Notes: a model not told the origin generated them from the sequence alone. 64,000 nucleotides of DNA from an uncultured Phascolarctobacterium sp. (GCF_937920985.1 NZ_CALDXR010000058.1:1-64000); one strand, 5' to 3'. Numbered from the stretch's first letter, positions 8,278 to 16,617 are shown. Translations and numbers: made by a program.

Positions 8278-8378
8278 TTGCAAAGCTAGGGATTGTGTGG
8301 TATATTAGACATAGAAAAGACAAAAAGTTTTAGAAAGCCACTTCTTACCCCGCAAAGTGTAGGAGTGGTTTTCTTTTT
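8278..8378 (+). ncRNA. Duplicated antisense-type RNA unit without its own toxin (locus A, unit 1)
   Basis: A promoter TTGCAA (8278-8283), 17 bases, TATATT (8301-8306) would start an RNA near 8313. It ends at a hairpin (CCACTTC with GGAGTGG, 8336-8370) followed by TTTTCTTTTT. The promoter and start region closely match unit 2 at 8398, but no toxin gene opposes it. It looks like a tandem duplicate of the antitoxin RNA. Confidence 0.55.
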
Positions 8379-8397
8379 ATTGAGCACAATTTGAAGC

Positions 8398-8522
8398 TTG
8401 CACAGCAATGAATTATGTGGTATATTAGATATAGAAAAAGACAACCGCCCACAAGGTGGATTGCCGAATTTTGTTAAGAAAAATCCGCTCCGCGCTCGGG
8501 AAAGTTGAGGGGCGGTTTTTCT
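8398..8522 (+). ncRNA. Antitoxin RNA of type I toxin-antitoxin locus A
   Basis: TTGCAC (8398-8403), a 17-base spacer and TATATT (8421-8426) form a promoter. The RNA would start near 8433, carry the motif GACAACCG near 8440, and end at a GC-rich hairpin at 8483-8514 followed by TTTTT. It converges with the toxin mRNA, which comes from the opposite strand and must end in the same region, so the RNAs overlap at their 3' ends. This is the layout of TxpA/RatA- and BsrG/SR4-type modules. Expression has not been shown. Confidence 0.65.
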
Positions 8523-8531
8523 ATGTCCGGA

Positions 8532-8618
8532 TTATCTACAATATTGAAAAATAAATGTAAGTAATGCCAGAATGAACATTCCGAAGAGCATTAAATCTTG
8601 AAAGGAATAGTTCTTCAT
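8532..8618 (-). CDS. Small hydrophobic peptide, holin-like type I toxin (locus A)
   Basis: The 28-residue peptide consists of a short polar start followed by one membrane segment: FQDLMLFGMFILALLTFIF. The pattern matches short 'putative holin-like toxin' peptides of Firmicutes (from memory). The ATG at 8618 stands a few bases after a GGGGGTG ribosome-binding site; an ATG at 8624 would overlap it. Type I toxins of this kind insert in the inner membrane and are held down by an antisense RNA, here the one from 8398. The same peptide is encoded with no changes at 16468-16554. Confidence 0.75.
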   Translation of the reverse strand: MKNYSFQDLMLFGMFILALLTFIFQYCR

Positions 8619-8681
8619 AAGCATCACCCCCATTCGTAGAGAATGAAGGCAACACCACCCTGCAACACGGTTGTCAAAAAC

Positions 8682-8710
8682 ATTTTATCATAAATTTTAA
8701 TTTAAAGCAA
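8682..8710 (-). promoter_or_regulatory. Promoter of toxin A mRNA
   Basis: On the minus strand TTGCTT (8710-8705), 17 bases and TAAAAT (8687-8682) form a promoter. The mRNA would start near 8675, giving a 5' leader of about 55 bases with GACAACCG near its start. Confidence 0.65.
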
Positions 8711-8741
8711 CAAAACGTTTGCTTATAAAGGAGAGCTGGCA

Positions 8742-10088
8742 ATGCCAAAGAAAAAGACAGCATTGACAATAGAAGAACGCTTGCAGCAGACGCTGGTGCC
8801 TGCGGAGGAACAGCCTTATGAGGTGCCGGAGAATTGGGTGTGGGTGAGGCTGAAGAGCGTCGCTTCTTGGGGTTCTGGTGGTACTCCGTCAAGAAAGCAT
8901 GAAGAATATTATAATGGCGATATTTTATGGATAAAGACTGGCGAATTAAATAATGGTTGGATTTACGATACAGAAGAAAAAATAACTGATGAAGGATTGA
9001 AAAAATCTAGTGCAAAATTGTTTCCACCATATTCAGTTCTGATTGCCATGTATGGTGCGACGATTGGTAAAGTTGCAATTTTAGGTGTTCCTGCTACAAC
9101 AAACCAAGCCTGTGCTTGTGCTGTTTGCAATAAATCTTTGTTGTATATGTATTTGTTCTATTATTGCATATCTCAAAAAAATGTATTTATAGAAAAAGGC
9201 AAAGGCGGAGCACAACCTAACATATCTCAGATTATTTTAAAACAACATCCCATCCCTCTTCCTCCACTCTTCGAACAGCAACGCATAGTTGAGCGCATCG
9301 AGGAGCTTTTTGCCAAGCTCGACGAAGCAAAGGAAAGACTACAGGAGGTTGCGGACAGCTTTGCTGTGCGCAAGGCAGCAATTTTGCACAAGGCATTTAC
9401 GGGCGAGCTTATTGGAAAGCAAGTAACTGAATTAGTTCCATTGGAAAATTTAGTTGATTTAATTAAAATAGGACCATTTGGATCGTCTTTACATGAATCA
9501 GATTATATTGAGAATGGTATTCCTTTAGTTAATCCAAAACATATAGTTCAACAACGTATAGTACCTCAATCAAAGATATCTATATCAGATGAAAAAGCAG
9601 AAGAATTATCTTCATATAAGCTAAAGGAGAATGATATAGTCCTTGGTAGACGTGGAGAAATGGGACGTTGTGCACCGATTAGTAATAGAGAAGAAAATTG
9701 GATTTGTGGTACAGGTAGTATGATTATTCGCTTAAAGAAAGAGTATGATGCAAAGTTGTATTCTTTGATTTTAGGAAGTCAGGCGACTGTAACTTATCTT
9801 GAAAATTCTGCTGTTGGTTCTACGTTAAAAAATCTTAATGAGAAAATAGTTAGGAAAATACCAGTTCCTCAATTTTCTAGTGAAGAACAGCACGAAATCG
9901 TGCGCCTCATCGACGACCTGCTGGCGCGTGAGCGCTCTGCACAGCAGGCAACGGAGCGGGCCTTGGCAAGCATCGACCTGATGAAGAAATCCATCCTCGC
10001 GCGTGCCTTCCGCGGTGAGCTGGGCACGAACAAAGCGAGCGAAGCGAGCGCGCTGGAGCTTTTGCGGCAGGTGCTGGCGGAAGGCTGA
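8742..10088 (+). CDS. hsdS: Type I restriction specificity subunit HsdS
   Basis: HsdS chooses the DNA target of a type I restriction-modification complex. The 448-residue protein has two target-recognition domains: about 25-190 (ending LPPLFEQQRIVERI) and about 225-385 (ending VPQFSSEEQHEIVRLI). Each is followed by a conserved coiled-coil spacer (ELFAKLDEAKERL and DLLARERSAQQA). It is full length with an AAAGGAGA ribosome-binding site. The two recognition domains are clearly more AT-rich than the spacers and the C-terminus, a sign of domain exchange. With hsdR and hsdM broken nearby, it is an orphan unless another HsdM is encoded elsewhere. Confidence 0.93.
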   Translation: MPKKKTALTIEERLQQTLVPAEEQPYEVPENWVWVRLKSVASWGSGGTPSRKHEEYYNGDILWIKTGELNNGWIYDTEEKITDEGLKKSSAKLFPPYSVLIAMYGATIGKVAILGVPATTNQACACAVCNKSLLYMYLFYYCISQKNVFIEKGKGGAQPNISQIILKQHPIPLPPLFEQQRIVERIEELFAKLDEAKERLQEVADSFAVRKAAILHKAFTGELIGKQVTELVPLENLVDLIKIGPFGSSLHESDYIENGIPLVNPKHIVQQRIVPQSKISISDEKAEELSSYKLKENDIVLGRRGEMGRCAPISNREENWICGTGSMIIRLKKEYDAKLYSLILGSQATVTYLENSAVGSTLKNLNEKIVRKIPVPQFSSEEQHEIVRLIDDLLARERSAQQATERALASIDLMKKSILARAFRGELGTNKASEASALELLRQVLAEG

Positions 10089-10133
10089 GCATAAGCAAAG
10101 AAGAGTATGTTATTATAGGAAAAGAGTGATATT

Positions 10134-10835
10134 ATGCGTATTGTGGCTTGTGATGATGATGTAAGCGAGCTGGAAGAGCTTAAACGGCAACTGCAGGAAA
10201 TAGGCAGGAAGTATCAGCTGCTTTTGGATATACGTACATTTACTGAAGGGGAGCAGTGCTGTGAATACTTGTTTTTAAATAGCGCTGACATTGTCTTTAT
10301 GGACATCTATCTGAAGTCTGGTAATGGCGTGGAGTTTGTGCGGCGGTTGCGACAGCACAGGCTTAACTTTAAGCTGGTCTTTCTTACTTCCAGCAATGAC
10401 TTTGCCATCGAAAGCTATGAGCTGGATGCGGCGTACTATTTGCTGAAGCCTTTGCAGCCGGAAAAGCTGGAGCAGGCGCTGCAGCGCTGCGGTGTTTTTG
10501 ACAAGGAAGAGTATGTTACTTTTGATACTGCGGTGGAGATGGTAAAGCTAAAGCCCAAGGACATTATCGTTGTAGAGGTGCAGGATAAATACTGTTATAT
10601 TCACACAGTGCAGCGTACCTATAAGGTGTACAGCTCCATCAACAAGCTGCGGGAAAAGCTGACGCAGGATTATTTTCTGCTGACCTATCGTAGCGTGCTG
10701 ATTAATATGCATTATGTAGAGGGTGTTTACAGCAATTATTTTTTGCTGGGTAATGGCTTCAAGGCACCAATCAGGGTGCGCGACAGCGCAGCTGTGCGCA
10801 ACGCCTATATGCAGTGGGCGCTGCTGCAGGATTAA
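10134..10835 (+). CDS. LytTR-family response regulator
   Basis: The 233-residue protein has a CheY-like receiver domain (1-115) with acidic pocket CDDD near residues 6-9, the phospho-acceptor in DIVFMDIYL near 56, the conserved Thr/Ser in VFLTSSND, and Lys in LLKPL. A LytTR DNA-binding domain follows (about 130-233; VEVQDKYCYIHT, YRSVLINMHYVEGV). LytTR regulators bind pairs of direct repeats upstream of surface and virulence genes. No histidine kinase is next to it. The next gene is the giant adhesin, whose upstream region has a suitable direct repeat at 11026-11058, so control of that gene is likely but inferred. Confidence 0.93.
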   Translation: MRIVACDDDVSELEELKRQLQEIGRKYQLLLDIRTFTEGEQCCEYLFLNSADIVFMDIYLKSGNGVEFVRRLRQHRLNFKLVFLTSSNDFAIESYELDAAYYLLKPLQPEKLEQALQRCGVFDKEEYVTFDTAVEMVKLKPKDIIVVEVQDKYCYIHTVQRTYKVYSSINKLREKLTQDYFLLTYRSVLINMHYVEGVYSNYFLLGNGFKAPIRVRDSAAVRNAYMQWALLQD

Positions 10836-10857
10836 GGATACTTTGTTATAAAGAAAG

Positions 10858-10904
10858 AGAACCTCCGTTACGGTCATGAAGACTGTTGCGGAGGTTCTTT
10901 TTAG
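10858..10904 (+). terminator. Terminator after the LytTR gene
   Basis: GAACCTCCG pairs with CGGAGGTTC around a long loop, followed by TTTTTAG. The next 60 bases are a low-complexity stretch of GTAGTG/GTTAGTG-like units. Confidence 0.75.
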
Positions 10905-11025
10905 TGGGTAGTAAGTAGTGGTTAGTGTGGAGTGGATAGTGATTAGTTTTTAGTGAAAAATGCTTTAACTATTGTTTTGTTTGTTACAGTTTTGAATAAA
11001 AAATAATCAAGTAAAGTTGGCAAAA

Positions 11026-11058
11026 TGCGTTTTACGATGAGAACCTGCGCTTTACGAT
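11026..11058 (+). promoter_or_regulatory. Direct-repeat operator candidate upstream of the adhesin
   Basis: TGCGTTTTACGAT (11026-11038) and TGCGCTTTACGAT (11046-11058) differ at one of 13 positions and start 20 bases apart, about two helical turns. They end eight bases before a -35 candidate at 11067. This is the usual geometry for an activator of the LytTR type, and a LytTR gene is immediately upstream. Binding is inferred. Confidence 0.6.
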
Positions 11059-11066
11059 ACAAGGCG

Positions 11067-11094
11067 TTGAATTCACTGAATTTTATGAGATAAT
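11067..11094 (+). promoter_or_regulatory. Promoter candidate of the adhesin gene
   Basis: TTGAAT (11067-11072), a 16-base spacer and GATAAT (11089-11094) form a weak promoter, which fits a need for an activator bound at 11026-11058. The untranslated leader to 11190 would be about 90 bases. Confidence 0.5.
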
Positions 11095-11189
11095 GAGCAT
11101 GATAAAAGTTGTGCGGAAGGCGCCGGAGGCTGCCAGCAGCGGATGGCGCACGCATGGGTTTGGTTTATACTTTAAGGAGGATGATGATT

Positions 11190-14100
11190 ATGACTAGGAA
11201 AAAGAGTAATGTCAAGGCGTTGGCCCTTGCCGTAACGTACGCAATTCTCGCAGGGGGGGGCATTGGTCTTGAACCGGTGTATGCTGCGGATGTGACGCTG
11301 AGTTTGACCAATGGTGCGATTACAGCAGGAAGCGTTATCGGTACCATTAACGGTACAGTTGGCGGCACAGCTATTGCTGATGGAACTATTACCGACGGTA
11401 GCCTTACGAACGGCAAGTTTAGCGGGACGGTTACTCTGACTGGCGATGATATTAAAACAGCAATTGAGGGTGTTGATATTTCCAAGGCGAAGGTAGGCTC
11501 TGATGCTACCAGTGGTACTATCGAGAGTCTGGTCAAAAATGTTGGAGATAATAGTAATGCTATTCAGGCTGTCAATGGTCAGGTAACTAATTTAGATAGT
11601 AAAGTAGAAGCTTATAATACTAACCTGAATACTAAGATTACTGAGCAAGTTAGTACACTTGATGCTAAGATTAATACCAAAGTAAATGCATCTGATTTTT
11701 CAGCTTACCAGGTAAAAAATGATAAGGCCGTAGATACTTTGAAGTATAACACGCAAAAAATCAAATTCAAGAAAGATAATAAGATTACGTCTGAGGATGC
11801 TACTTATATAGAAGGTATTACTCATGCTGGCGACGTAAGGCTGGCTAACGGCGAAGTAAGAGCAAAAAGCATAGTTCTTGAAGAAGTCTTTGATGATGGC
11901 ACTGCCGGGCAAGCAACACTGACTCGTGAAGGCTTGGCAGCTCTTAACAGTATGGTATATGATGAGAATGGCAAAATACATATCGAAGATGGCAAACCGG
12001 TTATTCAAGCTGGTAATGGCTCTAAGGTTGGCGGCGTAACATTTGATAAACATAATATTACTGACATTGAGAGCGTAACGATTAACGAAGGAAAAACAAA
12101 CCAGGTTAAGATTACTGAAGACGGTATTATTGTTGGCTTGACTTCTACTGTAATTGACAGTGAGGGCGTCTATGCCGGAGGCCATGATTTTGGCGGAGCA
12201 AAAGCAGCTATTGACGGTAAAGATGGCAAAATTAAAGGTGCAAATGGTGCATTTGGCGTTGATGATAAGGGCAACGTAACGACAACCGGCGATATCCAGG
12301 GTAATGATATTACTGTTAACGGTAAGCTCAATGCAAAGGGTGATGCAACTGTTGGCGGTGATTTGAGCGTAGCTGGTGCAGCACACTTTGCTAAAGAAAC
12401 TACCTTTGCCGATGGTATTAAAACTGATGCAATTAACGAAGCAACAGCTGATAAAGGTGTTACTGTTGATGGCGTTTGGCTGAAAGACAAAGGCATTAGC
12501 GCAGCTGACGGTGCATTTACTGTTGATGGTACAAGTGGCAACGTAACGACAACCGGCGATATCCAGGGCAAGAATATTACTGCAACTGGTGCCTTGAAGA
12601 GCGATTCTTTGGAAGTGAATAAGGATGCATTTGTTGGTGGCAAGCTGGACGTGAGCGGTGCGACAACTCTGAAAGATACTTTGAACGTCAAAGGAGCGAC
12701 AACCCTGGAAGATACTTTGGACGTTAAAGGAAATACGTCTGTAGACGGTACGCTGGACGTGACTGGCGCAACAACCTTGGGCAGCACCTTAGCAGTAAAA
12801 GGCGACACTACTGTTGGTGGCACTCTTGGTGTAGCCGGCAAAACTACACTGAAAGATGAGCTGCAGGTTGATAAAACAGCAACCTTTGGCACTGCGATAG
12901 GCTCGCAGACTGTTATTAAGGGCGATCAGATTGCAACCGGCAGAATTGAAACTGACGCTACCCAGGCAAGTAAAATTGGTGGAGTTACCCTCCAGAATGG
13001 CAAAGTCACTGCTACAGACATGACTGTTACCGGAACCATTGATTTTAATAACCTGAAGGTTAAGGATACCCTGACTGTTGGTACTAATACTAAGATTACC
13101 GAAGGCACATTGCAGCTTGGCACTGTTGAAGATAATAAGCTGACTGCTGATAAACTCGCTAATATTAATCAGACAATCAAGTCCGGCAAGGTAATTGAGG
13201 CTAATTCTGCAAATATTGGCGGAGTAGAAATTAAAGGTGGCAATGTAACAACAACAGGTACTGTTCAGGGAAATACTATTTCTGATGGTGCAGGAGCTAC
13301 TTTAACTGGTGGTAAGATTACTGCAAAAGAAGGAAAAATCGGTAATGTTGAAATTAGCGCAGCCGGTGCGGTAACAGGTGTCAGTGAAATTAAAGCTAAT
13401 ACCTTTAAGGTTGATGATAATAACTTCCTGAATAACAATGGCATTACTGCAAAAGGCGGCACTATTGGCGGAGCTGTTATCAATGAAACCACTTTAAATA
13501 TTGGTAGTACTACGTTAGATAAAGCAGAAGGCATTACCACTAATAAATTAAAGATTGCAGGTATGACCTTAACTGGTACAAGCTTAGATACCGGTACTGC
13601 TGATTTCCAGGTTAATGGTGTTACCTTTAACCAAGGTAAAGTAACTGCTCAGGCTGACAAAGGCTTTGTTGCCGGCACGTCTTCCTTTAAACAAGATTCC
13701 TTAATTGTCGATGCAAATAACAAATTGGAAAAAACCCAAGGCTTAACCACTGAAAAAGCAACTGTTAATGGTACTTTGGATGTTACCGGTAAGGCAACCT
13801 TTGGTGCTGCCGGCCAGCAAACTACTATTGAAGGCGATGCCGTTACAACTGATACTTTGAAAGCTAACAAGCTTATCTTAGGTGCTTCTGGTGCTGCTAC
13901 TGTTGAAGTTGATAAAGATGGTTCTCTGAAAGCAGCTAACGGAAAGTTTGCAGTTGATAAGGATGGTGCATTGAAGGCAGCTAATGGTGCATTTAATGTA
14001 GATAAAGATGGCAAAACTACCTTTACTAAGGATGCTGCTAATTTAAGCTCTATTAATGGTGGTAACATTTGGGCGAAAGCAACGGATATTGCTGACAATA

Positions 14101-16001
14101 CAAGCTCTGAATTGACTCACGATTATAAAGGCTTGCATATTAAAGGTAACAAGTCCGGTCAAAAATCTGCTTTTGATTTCGATACTGCTTCCGGCATTGG
14201 CACCTTCACTGGTCAGGATAATTCGACTACTAAAATTAACGGTAGCGCTATTCGTTCGGCAAAGAGTGATGGAACTGCTGGCAAGCTTGATGGCGAAAAC
14301 CTGACTCTTTACAAAGATGGTAATAACCAGACTACAATGTCTGCCGGTAAAGCAACGTTCAAGAGCGATAAGGACAGTCAGCACGGTGGCAAGGAAACCA
14401 CTATTGATGGTGGCGTAATCACTACTGATACTCTTAATGTTCAACGCATCAACCTTGGCAAAGAAATGGTTAATAGCGATGGCACAACCACTGCTGGTTC
14501 GAACCTTTCTATCGACGAACATGGCAATATCAAAGCAGCAGGCGGTAATTTTACTGTAGCTGGTACTGATCAAGGTGATAATAAAGGTGCTCTGCATAAC
14601 AAGGTTGGCAACACTTCCTTGGAAACTGCTACAACTGGCGCAAGCATGAAGTTTGATACCACTACTCCAACTGGTGGCGTTAAGTCCGAGGTTTCCGTAG
14701 CAGACAACAGCGCAAAAATTTCTGCTGGTGCATCCTCTATTGAGGTTAAGAATGACGGCATTACTAATAATGGTAAGACTACGTTCAAGGGTGCCGGAGA
14801 TGCAACCGTTCCTACGTCTGAAACTACTATCGATGGTAACACTATTAAAACTGGTCATCTGATTACCGATAAGCTGACGATTACTGGCAGCGGTAATGCG
14901 GATGGAACTGGAAGCACTCCTGGCTCTATCGCTTTCGGCGGTGACGGCACGATTAGAAGCGATATCAATGATGGAACCAACCATACTACGTTTGAAACTA
15001 AAAACGATGGTACGACTACTACCGTAACTAATGGCCAGACTACTACGGAAAACCAGGTTACCGCTGCAGGCAACAGCAACACTGTTAAGCAAGACGATGA
15101 GCATAAATCCGAATTCAACCAAGGCTTGACCAGCATCGGCGGCGTGGTAACGAATGGCGAAATTAAGGTAGCGCAAAAATTAGACGGTGCAACTGGCCTG
15201 CTTACCAACGAAGTTACTAATGATGAAGGTAAGTGGAGCAAGCTGGAGCAAAGCGGCACTGGCCTGACCTATACTGACAGCGCTAAGCCTGACAATGCAA
15301 CACGCATCGACAGCAGCGATGTTTCCATCGGTTCTGCAACGAACGATAAAGACCGCATCAACCTGTCCGACCTTGGCCAGATTGACGACCTTGATCAGGA
15401 AATCCGCGATAACGAAGTGTACAAGAATAATGAAACCGCAGTAGGCGGCATCAATGCTGAAGCTGCAATTCGCCGCGGTGAGGTTGAACGTCTGGATAAC
15501 CGCATCAGCGAAGAGGTTACCCGTCTTGACGGACGCATCAACGACGTCAACGACCGTGTAAATAAGGTAGGCGCAATGGCAGCAGCTATCGCTTCCCTGA
15601 AGAGCATTGGCTACGATCCGCAGGCTCCGAGTGAATTCAGCATCGGCCTCGGCCAATACAAGGGCGAAACCGGCGTGGCAATGGGCTTCTTCCACTATCC
15701 GAACAAGAACTTCATGATTAACGTCAGCCTGTCTACTGCTGGCGGCGAAACCATGGGCGGTATCGGTGCAACCTGGCGCTTCGGCCACAAATCCCCGCAA
15801 AAGCTTTTAGAAGAGCAGCGCGAGGAGCAGGCTAAGAAGGAGCTGGCAGCAGCCGAAAAATATCAGGCAGCAGCAAAACTTGCCAAAGAAGCGCAGGAGC
15901 GTGCTGAATATGCGGCCAAACTGGCGCGTCAGGCACAGGTGAGCGCAGATAATGCTAAGGCAGCAGCTGATGCAACCCAGGCTAAGCATTTTGGCGAATA
16001 A
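11190..16001 (+). CDS. Giant trimeric autotransporter (YadA-type) surface protein
   Basis: AAGGAGG at 11174-11180 favours the ATG at 11190, giving 1603 residues; longer starts lack a site. Residues 1-34 are a signal peptide ending VYAAD. The passenger is low in cysteine and built of many short repeats such as VTTTGDIQG, GATTLKDTL and DVKGNTSVDG, suggesting a beta-solenoid-like trimeric fibre. Near 1420-1490 is a coiled-coil stalk (VERLDNRISEEVTRLDGRI), then the YadA-type anchor: VGAMAAAIASLKSIGY, four beta strands ending IGATWRFG near 1535. About 70 Ala/Gln/Lys-rich helical residues follow the barrel, unlike classical YadA proteins, which end at the last strand. Several 31-base DNA repeats are identical within the gene (12272 and 12538). 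It is probably an adhesin. Confidence 0.9.
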   Translation: MTRKKSNVKALALAVTYAILAGGGIGLEPVYAADVTLSLTNGAITAGSVIGTINGTVGGTAIADGTITDGSLTNGKFSGTVTLTGDDIKTAIEGVDISKAKVGSDATSGTIESLVKNVGDNSNAIQAVNGQVTNLDSKVEAYNTNLNTKITEQVSTLDAKINTKVNASDFSAYQVKNDKAVDTLKYNTQKIKFKKDNKITSEDATYIEGITHAGDVRLANGEVRAKSIVLEEVFDDGTAGQATLTREGLAALNSMVYDENGKIHIEDGKPVIQAGNGSKVGGVTFDKHNITDIESVTINEGKTNQVKITEDGIIVGLTSTVIDSEGVYAGGHDFGGAKAAIDGKDGKIKGANGAFGVDDKGNVTTTGDIQGNDITVNGKLNAKGDATVGGDLSVAGAAHFAKETTFADGIKTDAINEATADKGVTVDGVWLKDKGISAADGAFTVDGTSGNVTTTGDIQGKNITATGALKSDSLEVNKDAFVGGKLDVSGATTLKDTLNVKGATTLEDTLDVKGNTSVDGTLDVTGATTLGSTLAVKGDTTVGGTLGVAGKTTLKDELQVDKTATFGTAIGSQTVIKGDQIATGRIETDATQASKIGGVTLQNGKVTATDMTVTGTIDFNNLKVKDTLTVGTNTKITEGTLQLGTVEDNKLTADKLANINQTIKSGKVIEANSANIGGVEIKGGNVTTTGTVQGNTISDGAGATLTGGKITAKEGKIGNVEISAAGAVTGVSEIKANTFKVDDNNFLNNNGITAKGGTIGGAVINETTLNIGSTTLDKAEGITTNKLKIAGMTLTGTSLDTGTADFQVNGVTFNQGKVTAQADKGFVAGTSSFKQDSLIVDANNKLEKTQGLTTEKATVNGTLDVTGKATFGAAGQQTTIEGDAVTTDTLKANKLILGASGAATVEVDKDGSLKAANGKFAVDKDGALKAANGAFNVDKDGKTTFTKDAANLSSINGGNIWAKATDIADNTSSELTHDYKGLHIKGNKSGQKSAFDFDTASGIGTFTGQDNSTTKINGSAIRSAKSDGTAGKLDGENLTLYKDGNNQTTMSAGKATFKSDKDSQHGGKETTIDGGVITTDTLNVQRINLGKEMVNSDGTTTAGSNLSIDEHGNIKAAGGNFTVAGTDQGDNKGALHNKVGNTSLETATTGASMKFDTTTPTGGVKSEVSVADNSAKISAGASSIEVKNDGITNNGKTTFKGAGDATVPTSETTIDGNTIKTGHLITDKLTITGSGNADGTGSTPGSIAFGGDGTIRSDINDGTNHTTFETKNDGTTTTVTNGQTTTENQVTAAGNSNTVKQDDEHKSEFNQGLTSIGGVVTNGEIKVAQKLDGATGLLTNEVTNDEGKWSKLEQSGTGLTYTDSAKPDNATRIDSSDVSIGSATNDKDRINLSDLGQIDDLDQEIRDNEVYKNNETAVGGINAEAAIRRGEVERLDNRISEEVTRLDGRINDVNDRVNKVGAMAAAIASLKSIGYDPQAPSEFSIGLGQYKGETGVAMGFFHYPNKNFMINVSLSTAGGETMGGIGATWRFGHKSPQKLLEEQREEQAKKELAAAEKYQAAAKLAKEAQERAEYAAKLARQAQVSADNAKAAADATQAKHFGE

Positions 16002-16136
16002 GCTGGCAGCAGGTGCAGTCATAGCAGGATAACAACTGGTTTTCCTATAAATCATCATACTCCGCCAAGCAATGCCCCCTAACTGCTTGCTTGGCAGTTC
16101 ATGAGGCTGGAATCATCATACTGACCTTATGAACAA

Positions 16137-16178
16137 AAAAGGCTGGAGTTTGAGCGTTTGCTCAAATTCCAGCCTTAA
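16137..16178 (+). terminator. Terminator after the adhesin gene
   Basis: AAGGCTGGAGTTTGAGC pairs with GCTCAAATTCCAGCCTT with A-runs on one side and TTAAAAC on the other; it may work on both strands. Between the adhesin stop and this point are smaller inverted repeats (GCCAAGCAA/TTGCTTGGC at 16052-16097) and two copies of AATCATCATACT (near 16049 and 16110). Confidence 0.65.
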
Positions 16179-16181
16179 AAC

Positions 16182-16313
16182 TTGCTAAGCCATATAATCT
16201 GTGGTATATTAGTCATAGAGGATGACAACCACCTGCAAAGGTGGGTTGCCTGAGTAAACAAGTTTTAGAAAGCCACTTCTTTACCTGGAAAGTGTAGGAG
16301 TGGTTTTCTTATT
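16182..16313 (+). ncRNA. Duplicated antisense-type RNA unit (locus B, unit 1)
   Basis: TTGCTA (16182-16187), 17 bases and TATATT (16205-16210) would start an RNA near 16217. It carries GACAACCACC near 16223 and ends at the hairpin CCACTTC/GGAGTGG near 16272-16305, followed by TTTTCTTATT. It resembles unit 2 next to it but does not oppose a toxin gene directly. Confidence 0.55.
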
Positions 16314-16333
16314 GTTGCGCACAAATTCAAAAC

Positions 16334-16460
16334 TTGCAAAGCTGTGAATTGTGTGGTATATTAGATATAGAAAAGACAACCGCCCACAAGGTGGGTTGCC
16401 TGAGAAAAAGTGTTAGAAAGCCACTTCTTAACCCGCAAAGTGTAGGAGTGGTTTTCTTAT
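16334..16460 (+). ncRNA. Antitoxin RNA of type I toxin-antitoxin locus B
   Basis: TTGCAA (16334-16339), 17 bases and TATATT (16357-16362) form the promoter. The RNA would start near 16369, contain GACAACCGCC near 16375, and end at the CCACTTC/GGAGTGG hairpin before 16460, eight bases from the toxin stop codon. It converges with the toxin B mRNA, as in locus A. Confidence 0.65.
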
Positions 16461-16467
16461 GTCCGGA

Positions 16468-16554
16468 TTATCTACAATATTGAAAAATAAATGTAAGTAA
16501 TGCCAGAATGAACATTCCGAAGAGCATTAAATCTTGAAAGGAATAGTTCTTCAT
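16468..16554 (-). CDS. Small hydrophobic peptide, holin-like type I toxin (locus B)
   Basis: The 28 codons are identical at DNA level to the locus A gene at 8532-8618, including the flanking bases from the stop region to the ribosome-binding site. The peptide has one membrane segment (FQDLMLFGMFILALLTFIF) and a short C-terminal QYCR tail. The ribosome-binding site is GAGGTG. The high identity of two copies 8 kb apart points to recent duplication or gene conversion. Confidence 0.75.
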   Translation of the reverse strand: MKNYSFQDLMLFGMFILALLTFIFQYCR

Positions 16555-16617
16555 AAGCATCACCTCGATTCCTGAGGAATTAAGGCAACGCCATCCTGCA
16601 ACACGGTTGTCAAAAAC

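Noticed and set aside
8104..8289. A 61-codon frame downstream of hsdM
   Set aside because: It lies across the structured repeat R2 and encodes no plausible protein; the sequence is explained by the hairpins.
14043..15176. Long minus-strand frames opposite the adhesin gene
   Set aside because: They come from the repetitive, codon-biased adhesin sequence read backwards; no start signals or family patterns.
11190..16001. CRISPR-like regular repeats in the adhesin region
   Set aside because: The repeats are in frame, vary in length and spacing, and encode protein repeats; no unique spacers or cas genes are present.
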